Shown here: one piece after another, positions 1 through 6,060 of the stretch
Layout: every line of letters begins with the position of its first letter
How positions within the stretch are numbered: position 1 is the first letter of the stretch
From: Prolixibacteraceae bacterium
GTDB taxonomy: Bacteria; Bacteroidota; Bacteroidia; Bacteroidales; Prolixibacteraceae
Reading direction: 5' to 3'
Length of the DNA stretch: 6,153 nucleotides
Assembly (NCBI GenBank): GCA_016788685.1
Contig: JAEUSS010000179.1
Location: forward strand, 1-6,153
Translations under genes and position numbers: made by a program
The notes under the pieces: model-generated
What the model saw: the letters and a program-made list of their open reading frames with translations, nothing else
The model's database searches: none
Told to the model about the DNA's origin: nothing

Positions 1-598
1 CTTTGTCAAGCAACTCAGTGACTGGGATACCCGAAACAGTAGTGTAGCGGGGTAGTGGAACCATGGTGTCACCATGTCCGCCCATCAGCAAAGCCTGAAT
101 ATCGCGTGGCGATACATCAAGAGCTTCGGCTAAGAATGCACGGTAACGGGCAGTATCAAGGATACCGGCCATACCCAATACTTTGTTTTTTGTTGTTTTT
201 GAAACCGCGTATGATACGTATGTCATCACGTCAAGCGGATTCGAAACGATGATGATAATTGCGTTCGGAGAGAATTTGATTACATTCTCAGTAACGCTTT
301 TTACGATACCGGCGTTGATTGAAATCAAATCATCGCGGCTCATTCCGGGTTTGCGAGGAACTCCTGAAGTGATTACAACAACATCAGAATCGGCTGATTT
401 TGAGTAATCGTTGGTTGCACCAACTACACGAGTGTCATAATAATTAATGGGAGCAGTCTGCCATAAGTCCAATGATTTTCCTTCTGACAATCCTTCTTTA
501 ATATCAAGTAATACTACTTCGCTTACAATGTTTTTTTCTGCTACGATCTGCGCGCAGGTAGCTCCAACATTGCCAGCTCCAACAACTGTTACTTTCAT
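1..598 (-). CDS. mdh: Malate dehydrogenase, N-terminal 199 residues (3' end cut by window edge)
   Basis: NAD-dependent malate dehydrogenase of the LDH-like group, interconverting malate and oxaloacetate in central carbon metabolism in the cytoplasm. The reading frame starts [14 protein letters not shown], a Rossmann-fold dinucleotide loop with GAGNVG at residues 7-12. Asp32 ends the second beta strand, which fits NAD over NADP. The mobile active-site loop PRKPGMSR is at 81-88; its Arg82 sits where MDHs select dicarboxylates and LDHs carry Gln. ISINAG is at 92-97 and VSNPLD at 118-123. The catalytic relay Asp148/Arg151 (DTAR) and His175 (GGHGD, 173-177) are all present. About 110 of the usual roughly 310 residues lie outside the window to the left. 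No frame disruption is seen. There is no Shine-Dalgarno sequence before the ATG, only an A-rich stretch. It is divergent from ppa and has a TATCTTTG promoter element upstream. Confidence 0.96.
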   Translation of the reverse strand, partial: MKVTVVGAGNVGATCAQIVAEKNIVSEVVLLDIKEGLSEGKSLDLWQTAPINYYDTRVVGATNDYSKSADSDVVVITSGVPRKPGMSRDDLISINAGIVKSVTENVIKFSPNAIIIIVSNPLDVMTYVSYAVSKTTKNKVLGMAGILDTARYRAFLAEALDVSPRDIQALLMGGHGDTMVPLPRYTTVSGIPVTELLDK

Positions 599-636
599 AA
601 TTGTATTTTTATGGATTACTGTTTTGTTAACGTATG

Positions 637-644
637 CAAAGATA
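637..644 (-). promoter_or_regulatory. Probable -7 element of the mdh promoter
   Basis: On the minus strand this reads TATCTTTG, an exact match to the Bacteroidota -7 consensus TAnnTTTG. Transcription would begin near 630, giving a leader of about 30 nt before the mdh ATG. I do not see a clear TTTG -33 element 17-21 nt upstream, so the call rests on the -7 match and its position. Confidence 0.5.
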
Positions 645-822
645 AAAGGTATTTTGAATTGAGTACTTTATTTTTCATTGGCTTAACAATTTAGTAAAGA
701 ATCAATCAATCAGTTTGTTACGAGGGTGTATGCGGGGCATGAATAGCTGATCTTTATCATTGTTTTATCCTGAGTTCAGTCTGGTGCCGGCCCGGTCAGG
801 AACCCGGAATAGTTCCCGTTTG

Positions 823-869
823 GTTGGCTGAATGATAGCAATTGGGCAGAATTCCTTAAATCGGCCAAC
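823..869. other. Possible long-loop stem-loop in the mdh-ppa spacer
   Basis: GTTGGCTGA (823-831) can pair with TCGGCCAAC (861-869): nine consecutive pairs, one of them G-T, around a 29-nt loop. It has no U-tract and no obvious promoter of its own. It could be a structured element or a chance pairing; nothing else in the sequence decides. Confidence 0.25.
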
Positions 870-890
870 GCACTAAAATATTTTCCTGAT

Positions 891-898
891 TAATTTTG
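891..898 (+). promoter_or_regulatory. Candidate -7 element for ppa
   Basis: TAATTTTG matches TAnnTTTG exactly on the plus strand, but there is no TTTG or TTG at the expected distance upstream. If used, it would give an untranslated leader of about 170 nt before the ppa ATG at 1076. No better match lies closer to the gene, so the assignment is tentative. Confidence 0.3.
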
Positions 899-1075
899 AT
901 CATAAGTGCTTGTCTGGCAGTCGGGTGCGACAGCGTTGTCTCTGTTTGTACTCTCCGGATATGTTTTATATTGTCTATTTATCTTTCTTTGTTCTTTCTT
1001 TTTTCGATCATTTCTAATTGCGTAAACTTTTTAGAGACATCGAGGTTTATATCAAACAAAACTAGAAAATTAATT

Positions 1076-1738
1076 ATGGCAGACAGATTATCTGATCCTA
1101 TCGGTCGATTGATGGGCCTTCGTTACAAATCGCATCCGTGGCATGGTATTTTTATTGGCAAGGATGCGCCGGAGAATGTAACCGCTTTTATTGAAGTGGT
1201 GCCGACAGATACCGTTAAGTACGAAATTGATAAAGAAAGCGGATATCTCAAGATAGACCGGCCGCAGAAGTATTCAAACGTTGTTCCGGCCTTGTACGGG
1301 TTCATTCCGCAGACTTATTGCGGCGAACTGGTTGGCAAATGCTGCATGGAGAAAACTGGCAGAACTGGAATAAAAGGGGATGGCGACCCGATTGATATTT
1401 GTGTTTTGACTGAGAAAACAATTGCTCACGGTGATATCCTGGTTGATGCCCGCCCTATTGGTGGTTTCCGGATGATTGACGGAAATGAAGCCGATGACAA
1501 AATAATTGCCGTTTTGACGAATGATGTCGTCTACTCCGAATATGATGATTTGTCAGACCTTCCGGATATTGTGGTTGAGCGGTTGAAACACTATTTCCTG
1601 ACCTACAAAGATATGCCCGGAAAAGTAAGCAATACTGAAATTACTCACATTTATGGCGCCGAAGAAGCGCTTGAGGTAATTAAATATTCGATGTCAGACT
1701 ACCATCAGCGGTTTGATAATATAGGCAAGCTGCTTTAG
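1076..1738 (+). CDS. ppa: Inorganic pyrophosphatase, family I (220 residues)
   Basis: Cytoplasmic soluble pyrophosphatase that hydrolyses PPi to two phosphates and so pulls biosynthetic reactions forward. The family I signature DGDPID is at residues 102-107 and supplies the metal-binding Asp102, Asp104 and Asp107. Other expected active-site residues are visible: Lys48 and Glu50 in VKYEID, Arg62 in DRP, Tyr74 in LYGFIP, Asp135, Asp140 and Lys142 in the IDGNEADDK stretch, and Tyr177-Lys178 in HYFLTYK. At 220 residues it is longer than the roughly 175-residue E. coli enzyme. From memory, its KxDRPQKxSN and GLLP/GFIPxTYCG segments resemble the chlamydial enzyme. The start at 1076 was chosen because homology begins just after it. 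An in-frame ATG at 896 would add 60 hydrophobic, low-complexity residues encoded by a T-rich leader. No Shine-Dalgarno sequence is seen. A stem-loop follows 19 nt after the stop. Confidence 0.96.
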   Translation: MADRLSDPIGRLMGLRYKSHPWHGIFIGKDAPENVTAFIEVVPTDTVKYEIDKESGYLKIDRPQKYSNVVPALYGFIPQTYCGELVGKCCMEKTGRTGIKGDGDPIDICVLTEKTIAHGDILVDARPIGGFRMIDGNEADDKIIAVLTNDVVYSEYDDLSDLPDIVVERLKHYFLTYKDMPGKVSNTEITHIYGAEEALEVIKYSMSDYHQRFDNIGKLL

Positions 1739-1756
1739 CCAAACAGTTGAGCTGAA

Positions 1757-1785
1757 AATGCAGTTTCGGAAGGCGGAACTGCATT
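1757..1785 (+). terminator. Stem-loop after ppa, possible terminator or 3'-end stabiliser
   Basis: An 11-bp stem (1757-1767 with 1775-1785, one T-G pair, the rest Watson-Crick) closes a 7-nt loop, beginning 19 nt after the ppa stop. There is no T-run after it on the plus strand, so it may mark or protect the ppa mRNA 3' end without acting as a classical intrinsic terminator. An in-frame ATG of the following gene (1758) falls inside the left arm, which argues against that upstream start. Confidence 0.45.
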
Positions 1786-1874
1786 GCGATCAGGCGTGCG
1801 TTCTTTCAACCTATCTTCAGGAAACTCGTATAGGAAGGTATTCCAAAATTATTTTGGCGATTAACTTAATAACC

Positions 1875-1880
1875 GGGAGA
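1875..1880 (+). promoter_or_regulatory. Shine-Dalgarno-like site deciding the start at 1884
   Basis: GGGAGA ends three bases before the ATG at 1884. Most genes in this window have no such site, so its presence favours the 121-residue form over the 163-residue form starting at 1758. The spacing is shorter than ideal. Confidence 0.4.
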
Positions 1881-1883
1881 ATT

Positions 1884-2249
1884 ATGGAAAAGAAAGTTCG
1901 TTGGGTTGAAGTTGCGGATTTGGACGCGGTTGCATATTCAGAGGAAGGTCTTGTGCTTTTTATCGACAGTGAGGACGAGAACCTTCCCGCTACGCTTTGC
2001 GTTCAGGCGAATTTTGACACGCTGCAGTTTGATCGGGTACAGCCGATGTACGTGTTCCTGAAGCAGAATCCTTACCTGCCCATTCTTGATGTAGATGCAC
2101 GGATATCGCAACGCCAGCGTCTCCTGGACGAGATGAGCCCGGATGTGGTTGCCGCCATGCTTCGCGATCTTAATCAGAAAAAAGAGTCGGCCCGGCAAAA
2201 TATAGTGCTTCTGAGTGACCAATATCCGGGTTGGCAGCCCGGAGGTTGA
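1884..2249 (+). CDS. Unrecognised protein of 121 residues
   Basis: I do not recognise this protein and assign no function. The chosen start (MEKKVRW) has GGGAGA three bases upstream (1875-1880), one of the few Shine-Dalgarno-like sites in the window. The same frame is open back to an ATG at 1758, but that codon lies in the stem of a hairpin. Residues 5-60 read like alternating beta strands with an acidic turn (SEDE, 29-32). Residues 72-110 look helical and charged (RISQRQRLLDEMSPDVV, then DLNQKKESARQ). The C-terminus, PGWQPGG, is Gly/Pro-rich. No signal peptide, membrane segment or Cys/His metal site is evident; there is one Cys (39). It follows ppa by 145 bp in the same orientation and stops 16 bp from the convergent folA end. 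Composition is like its neighbours. The coding call rests on its length, RBS and lack of competing genes. Confidence 0.7.
   Translation: MEKKVRWVEVADLDAVAYSEEGLVLFIDSEDENLPATLCVQANFDTLQFDRVQPMYVFLKQNPYLPILDVDARISQRQRLLDEMSPDVVAAMLRDLNQKKESARQNIVLLSDQYPGWQPGG
2225..2243. terminator. GC-rich hairpin over the 3' end of the 121-residue gene, possible bidirectional terminator
   Basis: TCCGGGT (2225-2231) pairs with GCCCGGA (2237-2243), seven pairs with one T-G, around the 5-nt loop TGGCA. It sits in the last codons of the plus-strand gene and between two convergent transcripts. Neither strand has a good T-run after it, so efficient intrinsic termination is uncertain. A second weak stem, GAAAG/CTTTC, lies at 2260-2273 across the folA stop. 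Confidence 0.35.
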
Positions 2250-2265
2250 ACGAGAGCCGGAAAGT

Positions 2266-2760
2266 TTACTTTCTTTTCAGATCCAGGTATGAAAAGTCAA
2301 AACCATTTTTCTCATCCGAATGATCTTCTCTGGAAAGTTCTTCCCATTCCGAATAATCAATTTCCGGAAAGAAAACATCGGCATCAAAATCGCGGTGGAC
2401 TAAGGTCAGGTATAGTTTCCCGGCTATCGGATAGAACTGCCGGTAGATCATGCCGCCACCGATAATGAAAGCTTCCTTTTCGTTTTTTACTGCTTCAACG
2501 GCTTCCTCAATCGAAGAAGCCATTTCGCAACGATCAAATTTTTCTTCCGGGTTGTCGGTAATAACTATATTCCGGCGGTTGGGGAGTGCTCCTTTGGGGA
2601 GCGACAACAAGGTGTTTCTTCCCATGATAACCGGATGGCCGGTGGTGATCTGCCTGAAACGTTTTAAATCGTTGGGCAGGTGGAAAAGCAGATCGTTGTT
2701 TTTGCCGATAGCAAAGTTTTGAGCAATAGCTACGATGATGGATATGTTGTGGTGTATCAT
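2266..2760 (-). CDS. folA: Dihydrofolate reductase (164 residues)
   Basis: NADPH-dependent reduction of dihydrofolate to tetrahydrofolate, which restores the cofactor oxidised by thymidylate synthase. The N-terminal strand ISIIVAIAQNFAIGKNNDLLFHLPNDL (residues 6-32) is typical, with Gly19 in the loop over the active site and catalytic acid Asp31, equivalent to E. coli Asp27. VIMGRNTLLSLP (44-55) binds NADPH. LPNRRNIV (59-66) supplies Arg62, equivalent to the folate-glutamate-binding Arg57. The cofactor-binding IIGGGMIYRQF runs 99-109. DADVFFPEID near the C-terminus matches the usual xDTxFP strand, with Val in place of the common Thr. The length is normal for chromosomal DHFR (about 160). It begins 29 bp after thyA stops on the same strand and is almost certainly cotranscribed with it. 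An ATG 12 bp upstream is out of frame and stops at once, so the start at 2760 stands. Confidence 0.96.
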   Translation of the reverse strand: MIHHNISIIVAIAQNFAIGKNNDLLFHLPNDLKRFRQITTGHPVIMGRNTLLSLPKGALPNRRNIVITDNPEEKFDRCEMASSIEEAVEAVKNEKEAFIIGGGMIYRQFYPIAGKLYLTLVHRDFDADVFFPEIDYSEWEELSREDHSDEKNGFDFSYLDLKRK

Positions 2761-2789
2761 GTTGATGTCATGTTTGATGTGTCCTGGAT

Positions 2790-3584
2790 TTAAACTGCCA
2801 CGGCCCCCGGGATATGCGGGTGAGCCTGATATCCGGTTAGCTCAAAATCTTCATATTTGAAATCAAAAATGCTCTTGATATCCGGATTGATTTTCATCTG
2901 CGGAAGCGGATAAGGTTCGCGGGTGAGCTGTAGTTTAACCTGTTCCATGTGATTCAGGTAAATGTGTGCATCGCCCAGAGTGTGAATGAATTCTCCCGGC
3001 TGGAGGTTGCAGACCTGGGCCATCATGAGGGTCAGAAGCGCGTACGAGGCGATATTAAACGGAACGCCGAGGAAAATGTCGGCACTGCGCTGATACAGCT
3101 GGCACGAGAGTTTTCCGTTAGCCACATAAAACTGAACCAGCAAATGGCATGGCGGAAGTTTCATCTGCTCAATTTCTCCCACATTCCAGGCACTCACGAT
3201 ATGGCGGCGCGAATCAGGACTGTTTCTGATGCTGTTTACAACTTGTGTGATCTGGTCGATGTGACGGCCGTCAGGTGTTGGCCACGACCGCCATTGGTAG
3301 CCGTACACCGGGCCGAGGTCGCCATTTTCGTCAGCCCATTCGTTCCATATTCTCACCCCATTTTCCTGAAGGTATTTTATATTAGTGTCGCCAGTTAAAA
3401 ACCAAAGCAACTCGTGAATGATTGACTTCAGGTGTAGTTTTTTTGTAGTCAGCACCGGGAATCCTTCAGCGAGATCAAATCTCGACTGGTATCCGAAAAC
3501 GCTGATCGTTCCTGTTCCTGTCCGGTCGCTTTTTTTAACTCCGTTTTGAATTACATGGTTCAGTAAATCAATATATTGCTTCAT
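2790..3584 (-). CDS. thyA: Thymidylate synthase ThyA (264 residues)
   Basis: Folate-dependent synthesis of dTMP from dUMP using methylenetetrahydrofolate, releasing dihydrofolate for FolA. The length of 264 residues equals the E. coli enzyme and the key residues fall at the same numbers. Arg21 lies in the SDRTGTGT phosphate loop. Glu58 and Trp80 are present, as is Tyr94 in GPVYGYQWR. Arg126 and Arg127 are the partner-subunit phosphate ligands. The nucleophile Cys146 is in LPPCHLL, Arg166 and Asp169 are in QRSAD, Asn177 is in VPFNIASY, and His207 and Tyr209 are in DAHIYLNH. The C-terminus AVAV resembles the conserved PVAI tail that closes over the active site. The gene is intact. It is the first gene of the thyA-folA pair, sits behind the nupG terminator, and has a plausible promoter of its own at 3623-3652. 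No flavin-dependent ThyX is in the window. Confidence 0.98.
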   Translation of the reverse strand: MKQYIDLLNHVIQNGVKKSDRTGTGTISVFGYQSRFDLAEGFPVLTTKKLHLKSIIHELLWFLTGDTNIKYLQENGVRIWNEWADENGDLGPVYGYQWRSWPTPDGRHIDQITQVVNSIRNSPDSRRHIVSAWNVGEIEQMKLPPCHLLVQFYVANGKLSCQLYQRSADIFLGVPFNIASYALLTLMMAQVCNLQPGEFIHTLGDAHIYLNHMEQVKLQLTREPYPLPQMKINPDIKSIFDFKYEDFELTGYQAHPHIPGAVAV

Positions 3585-3622
3585 TATTTTATGCGTTTTT
3601 GTGTCATTTTTATTTCAGGTGG

Positions 3623-3652
3623 CAAGGTAGAAGTTTTCAGAAGAAAAGGCAA
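3623..3652 (-). promoter_or_regulatory. Candidate promoter of thyA-folA
   Basis: Read on the minus strand, TTG (3652-3650) is followed after 20 nt by TACCTTG (3629-3623), close to the Bacteroidota TTG / TAnnTTTG pattern but one base short in the -7 box. It lies just downstream of the nupG terminator and would leave a leader of about 30 nt before the thyA ATG. The location makes biological sense; the match is imperfect. Confidence 0.4.
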
Positions 3653-3660
3653 GGCTGTTG

Positions 3661-3706
3661 AAAAAGAAAGCGGATAGTTTTCGCTTTGGGGCGAAAAGCT
3701 ATCCGC
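3661..3706 (-). terminator. Intrinsic terminator of nupG
   Basis: GCGGATAG (3670-3677) and TTTTCGC (3678-3684) pair with GCGAAAA (3691-3697) and CTATCCGC (3699-3706). This makes 15 pairs with a single bulged G (3698) and a 6-nt loop. On the minus strand the stem is followed by TTTCTTTTT (3669-3661). It begins 36 nt after the nupG stop codon. It is the clearest rho-independent terminator in the window and separates nupG from thyA. Confidence 0.85.
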
Positions 3707-3742
3707 AAATATGTTTTTATCAGAATCCGGATGATTGCCTCA

Positions 3743-4981
3743 TCAGGCCCGTGAAACGACTGCCTCGGGTTTGTGTTTATATTTAAAAACAAACGGGAAT
3801 ATGATACCTAAAATTAAAGCGTAGCTGGCGAAAACAGCCCATATCACAGGCCAGTTTCTTGTTCCCTCGTTCGTGAAAAGATCAACAATGAGGCCGCTTC
3901 CGTAACCACCGATCATTGCCCCGACTCCGTTGGTCATGAGCATAAATAATCCCTGAGCGCTGGCCCGGATGCCCGGACTGACTTCATTCTCGACGAACAA
4001 CGAACCTGAGATGTTGAAAAAGTCGAAGGCCATGCCGTATACGACCATCGAAAGAATGAGCAGGTATAAACCGCTTCCGGGATCGCCGATAGCGAACAGG
4101 CCAAATCGGAGTACCCAGGCGAAGATGCTGATCAGCATCACATTTTTTATTCCAAACCGGTTCAGAAAGAACGGAATAGTCAGAATGAACAAGGTTTCAG
4201 AAATCTGAGATATAGAAAGCAGCAGCAGCGGGTGTTGTACGCCAAAAGTGTCCGGATGAGTCGTGTTGAAACTGTCCAGAAACGAACCTCCGAAAGCGTT
4301 GGTAATTTGCAATGCCGCTCCAAGGAACATGGAGAAGAAGAAAAAGACAGCCATCTTTCTTTGCCTAAACAGCACGAAGGCATCCAGTCCAAGCGAAGAA
4401 ATGAGCGACTTGCCTTTTTTTACTTTTTCAGGAGGGCAACACGGCATCGTGAAAGCGTAGAATCCAAGTACCAGCGCAGAGCATCCGCTAAAAATCAGCT
4501 GCATGTTTGACGCCTTCCAGCCGAACAGATCGACAATCCACATCGCCGCAATGAAACCGACAGTTCCCCAAACCCTGATCGGAGGAAATGCTTTTACGAT
4601 ATCGTGGCCATGCTTTTCAAGCGTTATGTATGATACCGTACTGTTTAGTGCAATGGTGGGCATGTAAAACATTGAGTTTAGCAGCATGACCCAGAAGAAC
4701 ACAACCGGATCTTTAACGGTTGATGCCAGGAATAAAAGACCGGCACCGATCAGATGGCTTATTCCCAGTACCCGTTCTGCATTGACCCACTTGTCGGCAA
4801 CGATTCCGAGCAGCGCCGGCATGAATAACGAGGCAATGCCAAGGGTAGAAAATACAGCACCGATTTCAGCACCACTAAAGCTTAAGGTTCCGCCCAAATA
4901 GCCACCAATGGAGATTAACCATGCGCCCCAGACAAAAAACTGCAAAAAATTCATTACGATCAACCGACTTTTAATCCCCAT
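3743..4981 (-). CDS. nupG: Nucleoside permease NupG, nucleoside:H+ symporter (412 residues)
   Basis: Inner-membrane major facilitator that imports nucleosides with protons for salvage. The protein is hydrophobic throughout, with about twelve membrane segments and a charged central loop near 182-212 (PPEKVKKGK to FRQRK). It is collinear with E. coli NupG (418 residues). Shared stretches are NFLQFFVWGAW (11-21), FMPALLGIVADKW (53-65), FPPIRVWGTVGFI (132-144), LQITNAFG (224-231), SISQISETLFILTIPFFL (256-273) and FDFFNISGSLFVENEVSP (319-336). Positions recalled as nucleoside contacts in E. coli NupG appear kept: Arg136, Thr140, Phe143, Gln225, Asn228, and Gln259/Glu262, offset by two. The start ATG at 4981 gives the expected short N-terminus before helix 1. 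It lies 184 bp downstream of the BFN gene on the same strand and ends in a strong terminator. XapB, a close relative, cannot be excluded from sequence alone. Confidence 0.93.
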   Translation of the reverse strand: MGIKSRLIVMNFLQFFVWGAWLISIGGYLGGTLSFSGAEIGAVFSTLGIASLFMPALLGIVADKWVNAERVLGISHLIGAGLLFLASTVKDPVVFFWVMLLNSMFYMPTIALNSTVSYITLEKHGHDIVKAFPPIRVWGTVGFIAAMWIVDLFGWKASNMQLIFSGCSALVLGFYAFTMPCCPPEKVKKGKSLISSLGLDAFVLFRQRKMAVFFFFSMFLGAALQITNAFGGSFLDSFNTTHPDTFGVQHPLLLLSISQISETLFILTIPFFLNRFGIKNVMLISIFAWVLRFGLFAIGDPGSGLYLLILSMVVYGMAFDFFNISGSLFVENEVSPGIRASAQGLFMLMTNGVGAMIGGYGSGLIVDLFTNEGTRNWPVIWAVFASYALILGIIFPFVFKYKHKPEAVVSRA

Positions 4982-5017
4982 AGTTCAGACTTTAGTTGTT
5001 TTGTTTTTTGAAGGCTA

Positions 5018-5046
5018 TAAAACTACTAAAATCTGTCAATTGCAAA
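5018..5046 (-). promoter_or_regulatory. Candidate promoter of nupG
   Basis: On the minus strand TTTG (5046-5043) is followed after 17 nt by TAGTTTTA (5025-5018), which differs from TAnnTTTG only at the last base. The predicted start is about 30 nt before the nupG ATG. The spacing is at the short end of the expected range. Confidence 0.35.
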
Positions 5047-5165
5047 GTGGAGCTGTCAGAAAAAATGTAAAGCAGAAGTAAAAGCGTCACCTCTGCCCAG
5101 AGTAAGAGTTTGGTACTGAAAACGTAAGTTTTATTCCGGTCCGGAAAGGGCAGGCTGTGAAATGG

Positions 5166-5762
5166 TTATTCTTTTTTACGGCGGTTTATTTCGTCACGGA
5201 TAGCTGACGCTTTTTCATAATCTTCATCAAGAACCGCATTGCTCAGCATTTGTGCCAGTTCAGTCGACGTGTATTTTCCGTATTCATGTTTTCCTGCGGC
5301 AGGTTCATCGGTTGTCGATTTGTGCCAGTCGTCCTGGTTGTGTTCATTTTCAAATTCGATGACGATACCGGCCCGTTCCAGAATCTCTTCGGTGGTATAA
5401 ATAGGGCAGTTAAATCGTAATGAGAGCGCGACAGCGTCCGAAGTACGCGAATCGATGACGATTTGCTTTTCGTTTCTCACGCAAATCAGCTCCGAATAAA
5501 AAATACCTTCCTCCAGTTTGTAAATTACGACTTCAGAAACCTGAATGTCGAAAGCTGAGGCCATATATTTAAAAAGGTCATGGGTAAGCGGTCGCGGAGG
5601 TTTTAATCCTTCAAGCTGGATAGCTATTGATTGAGCTTCGATTGGTCCGATAATGATAGGAATTCTCCGGTCTCCGTTTTCTTCGGCCAGCACCAGAGCA
5701 TAAGCACCTGATTGTGACTGACTGACCGAAAGCCCTAGTATGTTGAGTTTTATTTTCTGCAT
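5166..5762 (-). CDS. Bifunctional nuclease (BFN/DUF151) domain protein with C-terminal UVR motif (198 residues)
   Basis: The N-terminal part (residues 1-140) is a BFN/DUF151 domain. Its landmarks are the opening KIKLNILGLSVSQSQSGAYALVL strand pair, IPIIIGPIEAQSIAIQLEG (34-52) followed by PPRPLTHDLF (55-64), and IDSRTSDAVALSLRFNCPIY (103-122). Plant and some bacterial relatives have reported DNase/RNase activity, but function in this phylum is not established. A polar linker (about 138-163) leads to YTSTELAQMLSNAVLDEDYEKASAIRDEINRR (164-195). This matches the UVR motif used by UvrB and UvrC for protein contact and also found in other stress and protease adaptors. The combination suggests a nucleic acid or protein-interaction role in the cytoplasm. 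The start at 5762 begins directly at the first BFN strand, and TATATTTG lies about 30 bp upstream. It is the first of four minus-strand genes and is divergent from rplU. Confidence 0.9.
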   Translation of the reverse strand: MQKIKLNILGLSVSQSQSGAYALVLAEENGDRRIPIIIGPIEAQSIAIQLEGLKPPRPLTHDLFKYMASAFDIQVSEVVIYKLEEGIFYSELICVRNEKQIVIDSRTSDAVALSLRFNCPIYTTEEILERAGIVIEFENEHNQDDWHKSTTDEPAAGKHEYGKYTSTELAQMLSNAVLDEDYEKASAIRDEINRRKKE

Positions 5763-5790
5763 TTAATATAAATAGCATAAGAAAGGGTAA

Positions 5791-5798
5791 CAAATATA
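5791..5798 (-). promoter_or_regulatory. Probable -7 element of the BFN gene promoter
   Basis: On the minus strand this reads TATATTTG, an exact TAnnTTTG match. A TTTC lies 20 nt further upstream in place of TTTG. Transcription would begin near 5784, leaving a leader of about 20 nt before the ATG at 5762. Confidence 0.5.
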
Positions 5799-6024
5799 AC
5801 AATTGTTTGCATTCGATTGAAATTTCCGGCCAATAACCTTGGTCTTTTGTTTTATCGGCGTGAAGGTGTCGGCAAAAACCAGCTGTTCTTCTTTTCGTGT
5901 GCTTTTTCACAGTTGAACAGAAGAGTCAGGGTGCATTTGGGCGATAATATCTCATTGTGAGCTGAAAACGATGAAATGGCGGGTGCTGTCTTCTGAAAAT
6001 AAATCAGAAAAAAGATTGTAAACC

Positions 6025-6055
6025 TTTGGTGATCACCTAAAATTATATACTTTTG
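6025..6055 (+). promoter_or_regulatory. Promoter of rplU, full Bacteroidota match
   Basis: TTTG (6025-6028), a 19-nt spacer and TACTTTTG (6048-6055) match both the -33 and -7 elements and their spacing exactly, on the plus strand. Transcription should start near 6061, about 80 nt before the rplU ATG. A strong constitutive promoter suits a ribosomal protein operon. The spacer contains the perfect palindrome GGTGATCACC (6028-6037). Confidence 0.75.
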
Positions 6056-6060
6056 CAGTC

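Larger units (their letters stand above)
599..1075. other. Divergent intergenic region between mdh and ppa (477 bp)
   Basis: No convincing gene is seen here on either strand. The left end holds the mdh promoter element. The middle contains two possible stem-loops. A 5-bp stem pairs 799-803 with 812-816. A longer one pairs 823-831 with 861-869 (nine pairs including one G-T) around a 29-nt loop. TAATTTTG at 891-898 may serve ppa. From about 958 to 1015 the plus strand is strongly T/C-rich. This pyrimidine run produces an open, hydrophobic-looking frame joined to ppa that is probably not translated. Confidence 0.6.

Noticed and set aside
183..407. 74-codon plus-strand frame antisense to mdh
   Set aside because: The opposite strand encodes well-conserved malate dehydrogenase motifs over the whole stretch.
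1758..1883. Upstream in-frame start giving a 163-residue version of the orphan gene
   Set aside because: The ATG lies in the left arm of the 11-bp stem-loop and has no ribosome binding site, whereas the ATG at 1884 has GGGAGA just upstream.
2949..3398. 149-codon open frame on the plus strand opposite thyA
   Set aside because: It is antisense to a fully conserved thymidylate synthase and its translation resembles no family; it reflects codon bias of thyA.
5091..5102. CTCTG/CAGAG inverted repeat in the BFN-nupG spacer
   Set aside because: The arms leave a 2-nt loop, so only about four pairs could form, and there is no T-run or other supporting signal.
5134..5146. TTCCGG/CCGGAA inverted repeat after the BFN gene, considered as its terminator
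   Set aside because: Only five pairs can form around a 3-nt loop, and on the minus strand it is not followed by a T-run.
5798..5807. AACAATTGTT palindrome next to the BFN -7 element
   Set aside because: It is a short A/T-rich palindrome of a kind expected by chance several times in this length of sequence, with no second copy seen nearby.
5611..5910. 99-codon minus-strand frame overlapping the start of the BFN gene
   Set aside because: It overlaps the BFN coding region in another frame, spans that gene's promoter and has no recognisable domain.
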